DNA of 64,000 nt from Parafannyhessea umbonata. Its GTDB lineage: Bacteria; Actinomycetota; Coriobacteriia; Coriobacteriales; Atopobiaceae. Positions 51,466 to 60,787 of this stretch are shown one piece after another (position 1 is the first letter of the stretch; the number at the start of each line of letters is the position of its first letter). The notes under the pieces are model-generated. The model saw only the letters and a list, made by a program, of their open reading frames with translations, ran no database searches and was not told where the DNA came from. Location: NCBI RefSeq assembly GCF_012844235.1, contig NZ_JABAGR010000006.1:62001-126000 (forward strand), read 5' to 3'. Made by a program: the position numbers and the translations under genes.

Positions 51466-51741
51466 GAACTACTGCTGTGAGAACTAAGAATGCAATGTAG
51501 TTGAAAGCACTAATCCGAAACGGGGCGAAAGAGGGGGGTACCACCGCAACTCGTAATGCAGAACTATCTGCTCGAGCGTCTGCTAGAGCGCATCTCGCTC
51601 TGTTCATGGTGGGAGAACGTTGTTGTGAAAGGCGGCACGCTTATCAGTTCGCTCGTTGGGGTCGACAAGCGAGGGACGAAGGATTTGGCGGTCGTTGCGA
51701 TTATGGAGGCCATGGGCTGGCATACCGTGGCGGAACAATAA
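51462..51741 (+). pseudogene. Decayed and truncated AbiEii-like toxin
   Basis: It begins as GTG overlapping the antitoxin stop (4 bases), the normal AbiEi/AbiEii arrangement. The frame reads RTTAVRTKNAM, a TAG at 51498, then LKALIRNGAKE. After a frameshift in a G-run (51533-51538) it continues as PPQLVMQNYLLERLLERISL, then NVVVKGGTLISSLVGVDK and TKDL. It stops at 51741 after about 90 codons, so the nucleotidyltransferase toxin of about 300 residues is mostly gone. Confidence 0.75.
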
Positions 51742-51769
51742 GAGCTGGATAGATGGGGGCGCCAGGCTC

Positions 51770-52264
51770 CTACGCCACGAGCTCGTAGGCCAGACGCGGG
51801 GAGTGGTCACGCACGTAGATGATGCCGCGGTATTGGAATCCCGCGCGAAGGATGGCGGCCTGCATCACCTTGTTGTCCGCGTGCGTGTCCACCCTCAGGT
51901 GTCCGCGGCTGCACAGGGAGAATCTTACGGCCCGTTGGAACACGCCGCGTATGTTCCCGTCGCTCGCGACCTGATGCAGCGTGCCGTACGGAGAGTCCGA
52001 TTCCCAGCTGCCGCCCTCGATGCGCGCATACGTTGGGTCTGGTCCCAGGACGAGCGCGAACGCGGCGTGTATGGCGCCTTCCTGCGCCAGGACGTACAGC
52101 TCGCCACGGCGGATTCGCCCGTCTATCAGCTCTCTTGGCGGAAAGTCGTCGCCCCACTGGGTGGGGTTGCCCGTCTCCTTCATGAACCTGCGCGCGGAGG
52201 CGTACACCTCCATCACGGGGTCGAGGTCTGCCCGCACGGCCTTCCTGATTACGACGTCCTGCAT
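51770..52264 (-). CDS. GNAT family N-acetyltransferase
   Basis: A 164-residue acetyltransferase. The GNAT motif A lies in HQVASDGNIRGVFQ, and the end has DNKVMQAAILRAGFQYRGII, the usual acetyl-CoA and dimer elements. Acceptor unknown. Similar proteins are annotated as general GNATs. The ATG is preceded by CGGAGG. Intact, in contrast to its broken neighbours on both sides. Confidence 0.85.
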   Translation of the reverse strand: MQDVVIRKAVRADLDPVMEVYASARRFMKETGNPTQWGDDFPPRELIDGRIRRGELYVLAQEGAIHAAFALVLGPDPTYARIEGGSWESDSPYGTLHQVASDGNIRGVFQRAVRFSLCSRGHLRVDTHADNKVMQAAILRAGFQYRGIIYVRDHSPRLAYELVA

Positions 52265-52340
52265 GCTGCCTCCGACGCTCGCCTAAACGTTCCCGAGCCA
52301 TTGTTACACGAAGCGCCCAACGGCGCATTCGCAAGGCGAG

Positions 52341-52370
52341 AAGGGCCCGCGCTCTTGGCCCGGGCCCTTC
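52341..52370. other. Hairpin with adjoining TTCTCGCC motif, divergent region
   Basis: AAGGGCCCG / CGGGCCCTT stem (52341-52369). On the minus strand it runs into CCCTTCTCGCC (52345-52335), a partial copy of the intergenic motif, upstream of the GNAT gene. The rest of 52265-52543 shows only a TATAAT at 52540-52545. Confidence 0.4.
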
Positions 52371-52543
52371 CGTGCGTTCCGTCTTCCGACGCTCCCGCGT
52401 TGCGGCCGTACATGTCACCAGCGTCGTTGCGGGGAGCCTCCTGTGCCCGTCCATGGGCTCGCATCCGTTGGTCCCAAAGTTGCGGTCGCTCGTCCGTTTC
52501 GTCCGCGTGACCATTCGAACGCGCCCGATGTGCCCTCCGTATA

Positions 52544-53035
52544 ATGCAACCCAATGTCGGACGCACGGTGGGAGGCGGACCATGGGCTACACGGAGCGCG
52601 CCCACCGCGGCGGAGCGAGGCATGGTCACGTACGTGTTCGACTTCTGCGGCGGGGGCAACTACAGCCAAAGCGACTGGCAGGACAACATGTCGTTCTTCA
52701 CGGAGCAGCACGACCTCGAGTCCGCGGCGTGGGAGCTCTCTCGCGAGCCCTTCGTGGACGAGCGCAACCTCTTCCTGTGCGGGGCGAGCCTCGGCGCGAC
52801 GGTGACCCTGACGGTGGCCCGCGCCAACGCGCAGATTGTCAAGGGCTGCGCCCTTCTGTACCCCGCGTTCAACCCGCACGATGCCGTGCGCGCCGCATGT
52901 CCCAACCGCGACGACATCCCGGATTCCTTCCCGGTCATGGGGATGAACGTGAGCGGTGACTTCCTGCGTTCTTGCTACGACTACGACTTCTACGAGCACA
53001 TCCCGGCGTTCCCGCGCGACGTCGCTACCGCCTGA
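52544..53035 (+). pseudogene. Truncated alpha/beta hydrolase remnant
   Basis: The open frame from about 52622 reads VTYVFDFCGGGN, FFTEQHDLESAAWELS, NLFLCGASLGATV (nucleophile elbow), LYPAFNPHDA and FYEHIPAFPRDVATA, then stops. The N-terminal strand with the oxyanion loop and the C-terminal acid and histidine segments are missing, and a small deletion near QSD/NMS is likely. Broken at both ends, so unlikely to be active. The end overlaps the DUF3006 gene by 11 bases on the other strand. Confidence 0.65.
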
Positions 53036-53240
53036 AGAGCCTGCTCATGAGGTCGGCGTTCTGCGCAAGGCGGCGGTTCTTCTCGTCCTCGTTCAGGACC
53101 CACGACCCCGGCTCGCCGTCCAGAACGTCTCCCTCGCGGACACCTGGGGGCAGCTCTGCCAGCGGAGCGTCCACGTAACGGTCTCCGTCTACCTCGAGCA
53201 CGGCGACGTCGCCCTCGAGCCTGTCCACTATTGCACGCAT
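53025..53240 (-). CDS. DUF3006 family small protein
   Basis: A 71-residue acidic protein starting MRAIVDRLEGDVAVLEVDG, the pattern of DUF3006 proteins. These often lie next to ComEC-like metallo-beta-lactamase-fold hydrolases, and that is the case here (65 bases downstream of the hydrolase gene). Role unknown. ATG 53240 with GGGAG eight bases upstream. The same frame opens further to 53417 with no homology. Confidence 0.75.
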   Translation of the reverse strand: MRAIVDRLEGDVAVLEVDGDRYVDAPLAELPPGVREGDVLDGEPGSWVLNEDEKNRRLAQNADLMSRLFRR

Positions 53241-53305
53241 TTTCGGGGCTCCCTTCCGTATCAGACAGCTGCAAGCGCCACGCAGCCGCAAGTGCCGTCC
53301 GCGCG

Positions 53306-54838
53306 CTATCCTCCGCAGACCTTGCAGGCAGTGTAGCCCTGGGCCTCGGCCTGCGAGCGCGGCATGGCCGTGACCACCTTGCTGCGCGAGAGCGTGCGAC
53401 AGCCCTTGGAGTGGCACTTCGTTCCCGAGGGTGCCACGTAGACCACTTCCTCCTGCGCGCCGGGGGAGGAGGGCTGTGGTTGTGACGCCTCCGTCTGGGC
53501 CGGTGCCGCCTGACCTCCGCCTGCGCCGGCCTCGTCGAGGGACGACGAGGCCGCCCCCGCGTCCGTGCTTTGAGCCTGGACCGTGCCCTGGCTCTCGGTC
53601 GACGCGCTCAGGTCATGCCCGTCGGACGTGACCGTCACCGTTCCCTGCGCGCCCGTGCCGTATACGGTGGTTCCCGTGGCGGCCAGCGCGTCCAGGACGG
53701 TCTGGGCGGGGTGTCCGTACGAGTTGCCCAGACCATAGCTCAGCACGGCGGCCTTTGGCGTGAGCCTCTGGGCGAGGGCGGCGTCGGTGCCGGACGCGGA
53801 TCCGTGGTGGGACGCCTTCAGCACGTCAACGTGACCCGCGACGCACTGCTCAAGAGCCTCGACCGGCGCATCCCCCGTGAACAGGAACGTGTTCTGCCCA
53901 TACGTCACGAGTATCACGACGCTGTAGTCGTTCGAGTCATCGTAGGAGGCGCCCTGCCTTGGCCACAGCACGTCGATTGCGTAGCCGTCCCCAGATGCGA
54001 TCCGCCGTCCGGCGTACGCCTCGTCTATCCGCAGGTTCTTGGCGGCAACTGCCTCGAGGAAGCGCGTGTAGGCGTGCGTGGAGTGATTGCACCGCGGAGC
54101 CCACACGGTTCCTACGTCGTTTGCGCGGATCACGTCGGGAAGGCCGCCGATGTGGTCCGCGTCGGGATGCGTCTCGACCAGCCAGTCGATGCGCGCCCGT
54201 CCGTCCCCGGCGAGCGCGGAGGTCACCGTCTGCCCGCCCTCGCGGCCCGCGTCGATGACCATGGTCCTGCCATCGGGAAACTCGACCACGGTGGCGTCGC
54301 CTTGGCCCACGTCCAGGTAGCGAACGACGAGCCGTCGCCCGGAGTCGTCGTCGCCCTTCTCGCCCGCGGACCCGCCCGACTCCGTGCCCGCGGCCTCGGC
54401 CGTCCGCCTGCCGGGCTTGCTCTTCTGCCCGCTGTCCTCGCGTCGCGCGGCGTGTCGCTTGCCCGGCCTCGCGTCCGCCTTCGAGGAGGCCTTGCCTGCC
54501 GCGGTGGCCTTTGCGCTCGCGCCCACCCTTGCCGAGGTGGCTGTGGGCGTGCCGAGGACGCTTGCGCTGGCAAGAAGGACGGCCAGGATGCCATAGGCCA
54601 GCGCCGCCATGGCCCTTCTCGCTCCCGGCGAGATGCGAAGGAGACCCTGCACCGCCGGTGCGTCCTGGTGGGCGCCTGCTACGCGTCGCCATGCCCAGCG
54701 CGTGAGGAACCACATCCCCGCGCAGAGCGCGACCATGCCGACGACGGGCACGACCGATATGAGGACCGATATGGCGGCAACGGCGAGAAATGCCGTGAGG
54801 CATCCCTTGAGGCAACCCCTCGACCCACGCCCTGACAT
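53306..54838 (-). CDS. ComEC/Rec2-like metallo-beta-lactamase-fold hydrolase, membrane-anchored
   Basis: A 510-residue protein. Two to three hydrophobic segments lie at residues 10-95, then a Lys/Ala-rich low-complexity linker (about 100-165). The hydrolase domain follows with YLDVGQGDA, THPDADHIGG (zinc site), FTGDAP and SHHGSASG, as in ComEC C-terminal domains. A Ser/Gly/Gln-rich spacer leads to a C-terminal KCHSKGCRTL...YTACKVCGG motif, common in extracytoplasmic hydrolases of this type. Probably outside the membrane and acting on DNA or nucleotides. Start 54838 with AAAGG eight bases away. An ATG at 54844 is also possible. Confidence 0.82.
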   Translation of the reverse strand: MSGRGSRGCLKGCLTAFLAVAAISVLISVVPVVGMVALCAGMWFLTRWAWRRVAGAHQDAPAVQGLLRISPGARRAMAALAYGILAVLLASASVLGTPTATSARVGASAKATAAGKASSKADARPGKRHAARREDSGQKSKPGRRTAEAAGTESGGSAGEKGDDDSGRRLVVRYLDVGQGDATVVEFPDGRTMVIDAGREGGQTVTSALAGDGRARIDWLVETHPDADHIGGLPDVIRANDVGTVWAPRCNHSTHAYTRFLEAVAAKNLRIDEAYAGRRIASGDGYAIDVLWPRQGASYDDSNDYSVVILVTYGQNTFLFTGDAPVEALEQCVAGHVDVLKASHHGSASGTDAALAQRLTPKAAVLSYGLGNSYGHPAQTVLDALAATGTTVYGTGAQGTVTVTSDGHDLSASTESQGTVQAQSTDAGAASSSLDEAGAGGGQAAPAQTEASQPQPSSPGAQEEVVYVAPSGTKCHSKGCRTLSRSKVVTAMPRSQAEAQGYTACKVCGG

Positions 54839-54876
54839 GTGCATCGCCTTTCGGTCTGACTCCTCGAGCCCCGTCC

Positions 54877-55233
54877 CTAGAGAAGGCAGGAGAGCAGCGC
54901 GAGGATTGCGAGGCCTCCCTGCATCAGGATGATCTTCGGGTTGCTGGTGACGCTGCCGTATGCGGCGACTGCCAAGATGTAGAGCATCAGGGCCACGACG
55001 GCGGCCTTGCTCGCGAAGCCAAAGACGGCGACGAGGATGAGCACGGCGATGAGCCCGTTGTAGACGCCCTGGTTCTTGAAGAGCGTGCTGACGGAGGGCC
55101 GGCTGAGCTCTGCCGTGGTCATGCCGAAGACCTTTGCTGTACGGTCCGACGTCGTGGCGATGGTCTCGAGGTAGCAGATGAAGAAGAACTCCGCCGCGAC
55201 AAGGGTTGCGAGTATGGTTGTGACGATGCTCAT
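54877..55233 (-). CDS. DUF1304 family membrane protein
   Basis: A 118-residue protein with four predicted helices and the DUF1304 features (YLETI near the start, LFKNQGVYNGLIA, then a glycine-rich last helix). Function unknown. ATG 55233 preceded by AGGAAGGAAC. The hydrolase gene starts 38 bases after its stop, so the two may be co-transcribed. Confidence 0.8.
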   Translation of the reverse strand: MSIVTTILATLVAAEFFFICYLETIATTSDRTAKVFGMTTAELSRPSVSTLFKNQGVYNGLIAVLILVAVFGFASKAAVVALMLYILAVAAYGSVTSNPKIILMQGGLAILALLSCLL

Positions 55234-55368
55234 GAGGTTCCTTCCTCTTGTCTGGATTGTCGTGAAAGAGTGTAACCGAACGGTAGTCAGGCGCATCCCG
55301 AAAGGCTCGCGTCAGATATGCCGGCCGAGCGACCGGTTTACCGGCTATGCGGCGATGCGGATACAAGA

Positions 55369-55395
55369 GGCCCCCGCGCATGGTGCGCGAGGGCC
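55369..55395 (-). terminator. Terminator-like hairpin after dapH
   Basis: GGCCCTCGCGCA / TGCGCGGGGGCC stem on the minus strand followed by TCTTGT, 46 bases beyond the dapH stop. Confidence 0.65.
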
Positions 55396-55441
55396 AGGCG
55401 GAAGATGGCTGCAAGCTGGTGGCCGCGCGCAGCGGTCTTGG

Positions 55442-56143
55442 CTACAGCGAGCGGAGGGCGTCCACCAGCGCCGTCTTGCCTGCGGTTTTCTCGTCCTTCA
55501 TCTTGATCACGCGGGCGGGGCAACCGGCGACGACCGCGCCGGCGGGCACGTCCTCGGTCACGACGGCGCCGGCTGCGACGACTGCGCCCCTGCCCACGCG
55601 GCAGCCCTCGATCACGACGGCGTTCGCGCCGAGCATCACGTCGTCCTCGATCACGACGGGCGTGGCACTTGCGGGCTCGACGACGCCGGCGAGCACCGTG
55701 CCGGCACCCACGTGGCAGTGCTTGCCGACGATGGCGCGTCCTCCGAGGACCGCGCCCATGTCGATCATGGTGCCCTCGCCTACGACGGCGCCGATGTTGA
55801 TGATAGCGCCCATCATGATGACGGAATTGTCACCGATGGAGACCTTCTCGCGGATGATGGCACCCGGCTCGATGCGCGCGTTCACCCCGCGTACGTCGAG
55901 CATAGGAACTCCGGAGTTGCGCCGGTCGCACTCCACGACTACGTCCTCGATGTCGTCCGCGTTATCGCTGAGGGCGGGACCCACCTGCGACCAGTCGCCA
56001 AAGACGACCTTGCTCCCCGTTCCGAAGACGTGGGAGTCTGAACCGTAGTCTATCTGCGCGCCTTCGCGCTCGCGGACGAAGACGCGTACGGGTGTCTTCT
56101 TGGGGGCGTTGGCGATGTAGTCGATGATTTCCTGGGCGTCCAC
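55442..56143 (-). CDS. dapH: 2,3,4,5-tetrahydropyridine-2,6-dicarboxylate N-acetyltransferase
   Basis: A 233-residue acetyltransferase. N-terminal helical part ([17 protein letters not shown]), then a left-handed beta-helix of hexapeptide repeats ([20 protein letters not shown] and on). It acetylates tetrahydrodipicolinate in the acetylase branch of lysine synthesis. GTG start at 56143, with AAGGAGG four bases upstream. It follows dapB by 49 bases. Confidence 0.93.
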   Translation of the reverse strand: MDAQEIIDYIANAPKKTPVRVFVREREGAQIDYGSDSHVFGTGSKVVFGDWSQVGPALSDNADDIEDVVVECDRRNSGVPMLDVRGVNARIEPGAIIREKVSIGDNSVIMMGAIINIGAVVGEGTMIDMGAVLGGRAIVGKHCHVGAGTVLAGVVEPASATPVVIEDDVMLGANAVVIEGCRVGRGAVVAAGAVVTEDVPAGAVVAGCPARVIKMKDEKTAGKTALVDALRSL

Positions 56144-56192
56144 TGGACCTCCTTGGTAGTTTTGGGGCGCGAGCCCGAAGGGAATCGAGGCG

Positions 56193-56939
56193 TCAGTCCT
56201 CGAACATGAGCTGGTCAAACGTATAGAATCCGGGGTCCTTCGTCACGAGGCGCCTTGCGGCGGCAACGGCGCCGTTCACGAAGATCTGGCGGCTCGTCGC
56301 CCTGTGGGTAAGGCAGAGCTCCTCGTCCGTGCCGAAGAAGTGCACCTCGTGCGTTCCCGCGACGGTGCCGCCGCGCAGGCTGTGCATGCCGATCTGTCCG
56401 TGTGGGCGTGCGCCGACCATGCCCTCGCGCCCGTAGGCGACGTCGGCCTCGTGCGCGGGGTCGACGGCATCGAGCAGCATGTTCGCGGTGCCCGACGGGG
56501 CATCCGCCTTCTGGTTGTGGTGCGTCTCGACTATCTCGACGTCCCATCCGGCGAGGGCGCGTGCCGCCTCCTGCGTCACGCGCCTGAGGACGGCGACGCC
56601 CAGGGAATAGTTCGCGGAGTGAATGACCGCGCTCTTCTCACCGAGCGAGCGAATCTGGGCAAGCTCCGCCTCGTCGTAGCCGGTGGTCCCGCTGAGAAGC
56701 GCGCATCCACAGCGACGCACGTATGCAAGGGTATGGGGGAGGGCGGCGCGGTTGCTGAAGTCGATGGCGAGGTCAGTCGCCGGCGCCTGGACATCCAGCT
56801 GGTCGGCGCTGTCGACGTCGTACGTGCCGACGACCTCGAAGCCGCCGTCGGCCTCCAGCGACCGCGCGATGAGCGTGCCCATGCGACCGGCGCCGATGAG
56901 TGTGACGGTGTACGTGCGGTTCGGCGTGCTGCTAGTCAA
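56193..56939 (-). CDS. dapB: 4-hydroxy-tetrahydrodipicolinate reductase
   Basis: A 248-residue NAD(P)H-dependent reductase of usual length. The Rossmann motif [29 protein letters not shown] (catalytic His/Lys loop) and the HSLRGG segment identify DapB. Starts with TTG at 56939, overlapping the dapA stop by 8 bases, with GGAGG about nine bases upstream inside dapA. Confidence 0.94.
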   Translation of the reverse strand: MTSSTPNRTYTVTLIGAGRMGTLIARSLEADGGFEVVGTYDVDSADQLDVQAPATDLAIDFSNRAALPHTLAYVRRCGCALLSGTTGYDEAELAQIRSLGEKSAVIHSANYSLGVAVLRRVTQEAARALAGWDVEIVETHHNQKADAPSGTANMLLDAVDPAHEADVAYGREGMVGARPHGQIGMHSLRGGTVAGTHEVHFFGTDEELCLTHRATSRQIFVNGAVAAARRLVTKDPGFYTFDQLMFED

Positions 56940-57822
56940 TCAGATCGACCTCCCTCATGGCCGCGTAGAGGCGCTCGCGACCGGCGTCGGAGATGGTGTA
57001 CAGGGGGCTGCGGTAGGTCTCGCCGATCATGCCCATCTTTGCGAGCGCGGCCTTCACGGGAATGGGATTGACCTCGCAGAACAGCGAGTGGATGAGCTCG
57101 AGGTTCTCCAGCTGGGTCGCGAGGGCGGCCTGGGTGTTGCCCGCGAACCAGTTCGCGCACATGTCGTGAACCACCTGCGGGCGGATGTCAGCCCAGACGC
57201 TGATGACGCCGGATCCGCCGAGCGAGAGGATGGGCACGACCATGTCGTCGTTGCCGGAGAGCATGCGGAAGTCGTCGCTCAAGTAGCGTGCCACCGTCGT
57301 GGCATACGAGATGTTGCCGGACGCCTCCTTGATGCCCCACGCGTTGGGGTGCTTGCTCAGACGCGCGACGTTGCGCTCGGAGATGGAGCAGCCGGTGCGG
57401 CCGGGGATGTTGTAGGGGATGCACGGGACGTCCACCGCGTCGAGCACCGTGGTGAAGTGGTGGTAGATGCCCTCCTCGTTCGACTTGTTGTAGTACGGGG
57501 TGATGAGCAGAAGTCCGTCGATTCCCAGCTTCTGCAGGCCAAGGCTCTTGTTGAGGCTCTCCGCCGTCGCGTTCGACCCTGAGCCGCCGATGACGGGGAC
57601 GCGGCCGGCGACGCGGTCGATGACGCACTTCGCGACCGCGAAGTCCTCCTCGTCCGTCATGGTGGAGGACTCGCCCGTGGTGCCCAGGACGAGGATGCCG
57701 TCCGTCCCGTTGGCGAGGTGGAAGTCGACGAGGCGCTCGAGCGCGTCGAAGTCAACGCTCTGGTCCTCCTTGAAGGGGGTGACGAGTGCGACGATGGAAC
57801 CGCGAAGGTTGGACATGTCCAT
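56932..57822 (-). CDS. dapA: 4-hydroxy-tetrahydrodipicolinate synthase
   Basis: A 296-residue class I aldolase that condenses pyruvate with aspartate semialdehyde. GTTGES (48-53), Y137 (PYNIPGRTG, with the substrate-binding R142) and Schiff-base K165 (GIKEASG) are present. Compare the nan-cluster lyase at 44003, which lacks the GRTG arginine, consistent with different substrates. ATG 57822 with AAGGAG six bases upstream. Second gene of the lysine operon. Confidence 0.95.
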   Translation of the reverse strand: MDMSNLRGSIVALVTPFKEDQSVDFDALERLVDFHLANGTDGILVLGTTGESSTMTDEEDFAVAKCVIDRVAGRVPVIGGSGSNATAESLNKSLGLQKLGIDGLLLITPYYNKSNEEGIYHHFTTVLDAVDVPCIPYNIPGRTGCSISERNVARLSKHPNAWGIKEASGNISYATTVARYLSDDFRMLSGNDDMVVPILSLGGSGVISVWADIRPQVVHDMCANWFAGNTQAALATQLENLELIHSLFCEVNPIPVKAALAKMGMIGETYRSPLYTISDAGRERLYAAMREVDLID

Positions 57823-57929
57823 TGTTAGCTCCTTTGCGATGCCGACGGCCGTCATGGCCGTCGCCTCTGGTGTTAGAGAAGATCTTGGGCCAGCCAGTCG
57901 CAGGTGCGACCGCGTCGGCTCGGCGCCCC

Positions 57930-59234
57930 TTAAGGACGCGCGGGCTTGGCCCTGCCCGCCGACTCCGCGGCGGGCGCTCCCCATCCCTCCAGCACGTCGA
58001 GGGTCGCGAAGTAGTCATCCGGGGTCTCCGCGCGGCGAATCATCTCCACCGTGCCGTCCTCGTGCAGCAGGAGCTCCGCGTGGCGGAGCCTGCCGTTGTA
58101 GTTGTAGCCCATGCAGTGCCCGTGCGCACCCGTGTCGTGAATGAAGAGCAGGTCACCGGGATGGCACTCGGGAAGGGGCCTTGCGTTCGCGAGCCTGTCG
58201 GAGTTCTCGCACAGCGCGCCCGTGACGTCGTACACGTGGTCCGCCGGCTCGCCCTCGCGGCCAACGACCGTGATGTGGTGATAGGCGCCGTAGAGCATAG
58301 GGCGCATGAGGTCGGAGGCACAGGCGTCCACTCCCAGGTAGTCGTGGTAGATGTGCTTCTCGTGGATGACGCGCGTGACGAGCGCGCCGTGCGGCCCCGT
58401 GATGAACCGACCCATCTCCGTGTACACGGAGACGTCGCCCATTCCCGCGGGTGCAAGGACGTCCTCGTATGCCCGGCGTACGCCCTCCGCGATGGCGAAT
58501 ATGTCGTTCGGGCGCTCCTCCGGGCGATAGTCGATGCCGACGCCGCCCGAGAGGTTGACGAACGCCACGTGGGCACCCAGCTCCTGGTGGAGCCTGGCGG
58601 CGACATCGAAAAGCGTGCGTGCGAGGGTGGGGTAGTACTCGTCCGTCACCGTGTTCGAGGCGAGGAGCGCGTGGATGCCGAAGTCGCGCACGCCCAACCC
58701 CATGAGACGACGCACGGCATCGAACAGCTGCTCTTCCGTCATGCCGAACTTTGCCTCCGCCGGCTTGCCGAAGATGCCGTTCGCGAAGGGGAACTCGCCC
58801 GGGTTAAGCCTGAGGCTCACGGTCCGGGGGACCTCCTCGACCGCATTCAGGAGGGTGTCGATGTGAGTGACGTCGTCCAGGTTGATGGTGGCCCCTAGGC
58901 GCGCGGCGTGGGCGAACTCCTGGGAGGGGGTGTCGTTCGAGGAGAACATGATCTTCTCGCCCCGGACACCGAGCCGTTCCGCCATCTGGAGCTCGCACTC
59001 CGACGAGACGTCGAGGCCAAAGCCCATGTCGAGGAGCATCTGGAGAATCCTGGGGTTGGGGCACGCCTTCACGGCATAGAACTCGCGGTAGCCGGGGTTC
59101 CAGCCGAACGCGTCCAGCACCGACTGTGCGGTAGAGCGTATGCCCGCCTCGTCGTAAAGGTAGAACGGCGTGGGGTACGCGGAGGCGATGTCCTCCAGCT
59201 GGCGTGCCGTTGCAAAGGGACTCTTGCGGCCCAT
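57930..59234 (-). CDS. lysA: Diaminopimelate decarboxylase
   Basis: A 434-residue PLP enzyme for the last step of lysine synthesis. PLP lysine K56 in YAVKACPNP, the glycine loop SGGVGIDY, EMGRFITGPHG and the active-site cysteine in GALCENSD are all visible. ATG 59234 with AGGAGG four to five bases upstream. The ORF extends further upstream only through riboswitch sequence. First gene of lysA-dapA-dapB-dapH. The 110 bases to dapA hold no obvious terminator. Confidence 0.95.
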   Translation of the reverse strand: MGRKSPFATARQLEDIASAYPTPFYLYDEAGIRSTAQSVLDAFGWNPGYREFYAVKACPNPRILQMLLDMGFGLDVSSECELQMAERLGVRGEKIMFSSNDTPSQEFAHAARLGATINLDDVTHIDTLLNAVEEVPRTVSLRLNPGEFPFANGIFGKPAEAKFGMTEEQLFDAVRRLMGLGVRDFGIHALLASNTVTDEYYPTLARTLFDVAARLHQELGAHVAFVNLSGGVGIDYRPEERPNDIFAIAEGVRRAYEDVLAPAGMGDVSVYTEMGRFITGPHGALVTRVIHEKHIYHDYLGVDACASDLMRPMLYGAYHHITVVGREGEPADHVYDVTGALCENSDRLANARPLPECHPGDLLFIHDTGAHGHCMGYNYNGRLRHAELLLHEDGTVEMIRRAETPDDYFATLDVLEGWGAPAAESAGRAKPARP

Positions 59235-59245
59235 GTATCCTCCTA

Positions 59246-59279
59246 CGCGGCCATCCTTTGCGACGGCCCCTTGGCCGCG
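59246..59279 (-). promoter_or_regulatory. Expression-platform hairpin next to lysA ribosome site
   Basis: CGCGGCCA (59279-59272 on minus) pairs perfectly with TGGCCGCG (59253-59246), ending two bases before the AGGAGG of lysA. No T-run follows, so control of translation is more likely than of transcription. The first arm also can pair with nearby GGCC, giving alternative folds. Confidence 0.5.
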
Positions 59280-59289
59280 GTCGCGTGGG

Positions 59290-59446
59290 GATAGCGCACC
59301 TGACTTCTTGCCAGACAGTCCCCGGGGTGTTTCCCCGGGTCCCACCCCGCGTCCGTGCCCGTTCGCGGGGTTCGGCGGATTTGGCCTCCCCTGGGGATCG
59401 ATGCCTGCCGGCTAGCCCCAAGCTCTTCGTGTCCGCGCCTCTATCG
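59290..59446 (-). promoter_or_regulatory. Lysine riboswitch (L box) upstream of lysA
   Basis: On the minus strand the leader reads GATAGAGGCGCGGAC...GAAGAG, then GGGGAGGCC...GCCGAA, GGGGACTGTCT and finally GCTATC. These match the conserved L-box segments in order and in spacing (in B. subtilis lysC: GATAGAGGTGCGAA, GGGGAGCGTCGCCGAAG, GGCTGTCA, GGCTATC). GATAG/CTATC close the P1 stem. Lysine binding should lower expression of the operon. Confidence 0.85.
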
Positions 59447-59653
59447 TTGGGGGAAAGTGTAGCGGGTGCCCCGCGAAAGTGCGCTTATGGCCATGGCTTT
59501 GCCACACGCCGTTAACATTTGCGCGTCGCGTGTGCTGGGAGGGCCGGCGCTGCCTGCTTCCGGTTCGTTACCCTTGCGGTGCGGCGCGACCTTCGTGCGA
59601 TAGAATGCGCGTTGCCACTGAAGTTGGGCTCTGACGCTCGGACGGGAGGAAGA

Positions 59654-60787
59654 ATGGCTGGCATCGAGACGCTTAGGAAGTGGCGCAGGGACCTGCACGA
59701 GATTCCGGAGTGCGACTTCGACCTGCCCCAGACGATAGCCTACGTCAGGGAGCAGCTCGAGCCCATGGCTGCGCGCTGCGACTGCATGTCGGTCTTCTCT
59801 CCCGCTCGCTCCACGGTGTGCGCCTACTTCGATTGCGGGAGCTCTGCCGCCACGGCGCTGCGAAGCGACATGGACGCCCTTCCCGTTCGCGAGGAGACGG
59901 GGGCACCCTATGCGTCTCGTCACGACGGACGCATGCACGCGTGCGGACACGACGGTCATATGGCCATGGCCTTGGGAGCATGCGACTGGATGGCAAGCAA
60001 TCCAGACCGGCTTGCTCGCAGCGTCCTGGTGGTGTTCCAGCCGGCGGAGGAGACCACCGGGGGCGCCCGGCAGGTCTGCGAGAGCGGCGTGTTCGGGCGT
60101 CTGGGCATCGATCGCATCTTTGGGTTCCATCTTTGGCCGGACCTCCCGTCTGCTTGTGTGGCCACCCGCTCTGGTGCGCTGCTTGCGGCCAGCAACGAGA
60201 CGACTGTGGAGTTTAAGGGGCGCGCGTCTCACATTGCCAAGTCTCGGCAGGGAAGGGATGCGCTCCTCGCGGCGTGCATGTTCGTGCCCGAGGCATACCG
60301 CTTCATGGAAGAGCGGTCCCAGGAGGAGCCGTGCCTGCTGAAGTTCGGGCACATGGAAGCCGGTGAGGTTCGCAACCAGATAGCTGCGTCCGCCCGTGTT
60401 GAGGGAAGCCTTCGGACGTTCTCGACCGAGATGGGCAGGCGCTGCCGAGACGAGCTTCCCCACATTGCGCAGGGGGTCGCGGCGAAGGTGGGCTGCACGG
60501 CGAAGACGACCTTCAGCGAGGGGTATCCTCCCGTCGTGAACGACGAGGGCGTGACCTCATGGGCGCGTGGGGTTCTTTCCGCAGCGTACATCGACGTGCG
60601 TGACGTGCCGGAGCCCCTGCTGATTGCGGAGGACTTCTCGTGGTACCAGCAGTGGCTGCCCGGTACCTTCTTCCTGCTTGGGACGGGCACGGGTACGCCG
60701 CTGCACGCGAGCACGTTCGACTTCGACGAGTCGATACTGATGCGTGGCGTCGAAGTCTATCGTCGGCTCGTGACGGCTCCCCTCTAG
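59654..60787 (+). CDS. M20 family amidohydrolase, N-acetyldiaminopimelate deacetylase candidate
   Basis: A 377-residue M20D metalloenzyme. Metal ligands in MHACGHDGHM and PAEETTGGA, with DMDALPVREE. By sequence it could be any of the amino-acid amidohydrolases (hippurate/IAA type). Its place beside dapH and a PLP aminotransferase makes DapL (removal of the acetyl group from N-acetyl-LL-diaminopimelate) the best guess. Starts at ATG 59654 with GGGAGGA upstream, divergent from lysA. Convergent with the aminotransferase, overlapping it by 4 bases. Confidence 0.75.
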   Translation: MAGIETLRKWRRDLHEIPECDFDLPQTIAYVREQLEPMAARCDCMSVFSPARSTVCAYFDCGSSAATALRSDMDALPVREETGAPYASRHDGRMHACGHDGHMAMALGACDWMASNPDRLARSVLVVFQPAEETTGGARQVCESGVFGRLGIDRIFGFHLWPDLPSACVATRSGALLAASNETTVEFKGRASHIAKSRQGRDALLAACMFVPEAYRFMEERSQEEPCLLKFGHMEAGEVRNQIAASARVEGSLRTFSTEMGRRCRDELPHIAQGVAAKVGCTAKTTFSEGYPPVVNDEGVTSWARGVLSAAYIDVRDVPEPLLIAEDFSWYQQWLPGTFFLLGTGTGTPLHASTFDFDESILMRGVEVYRRLVTAPL

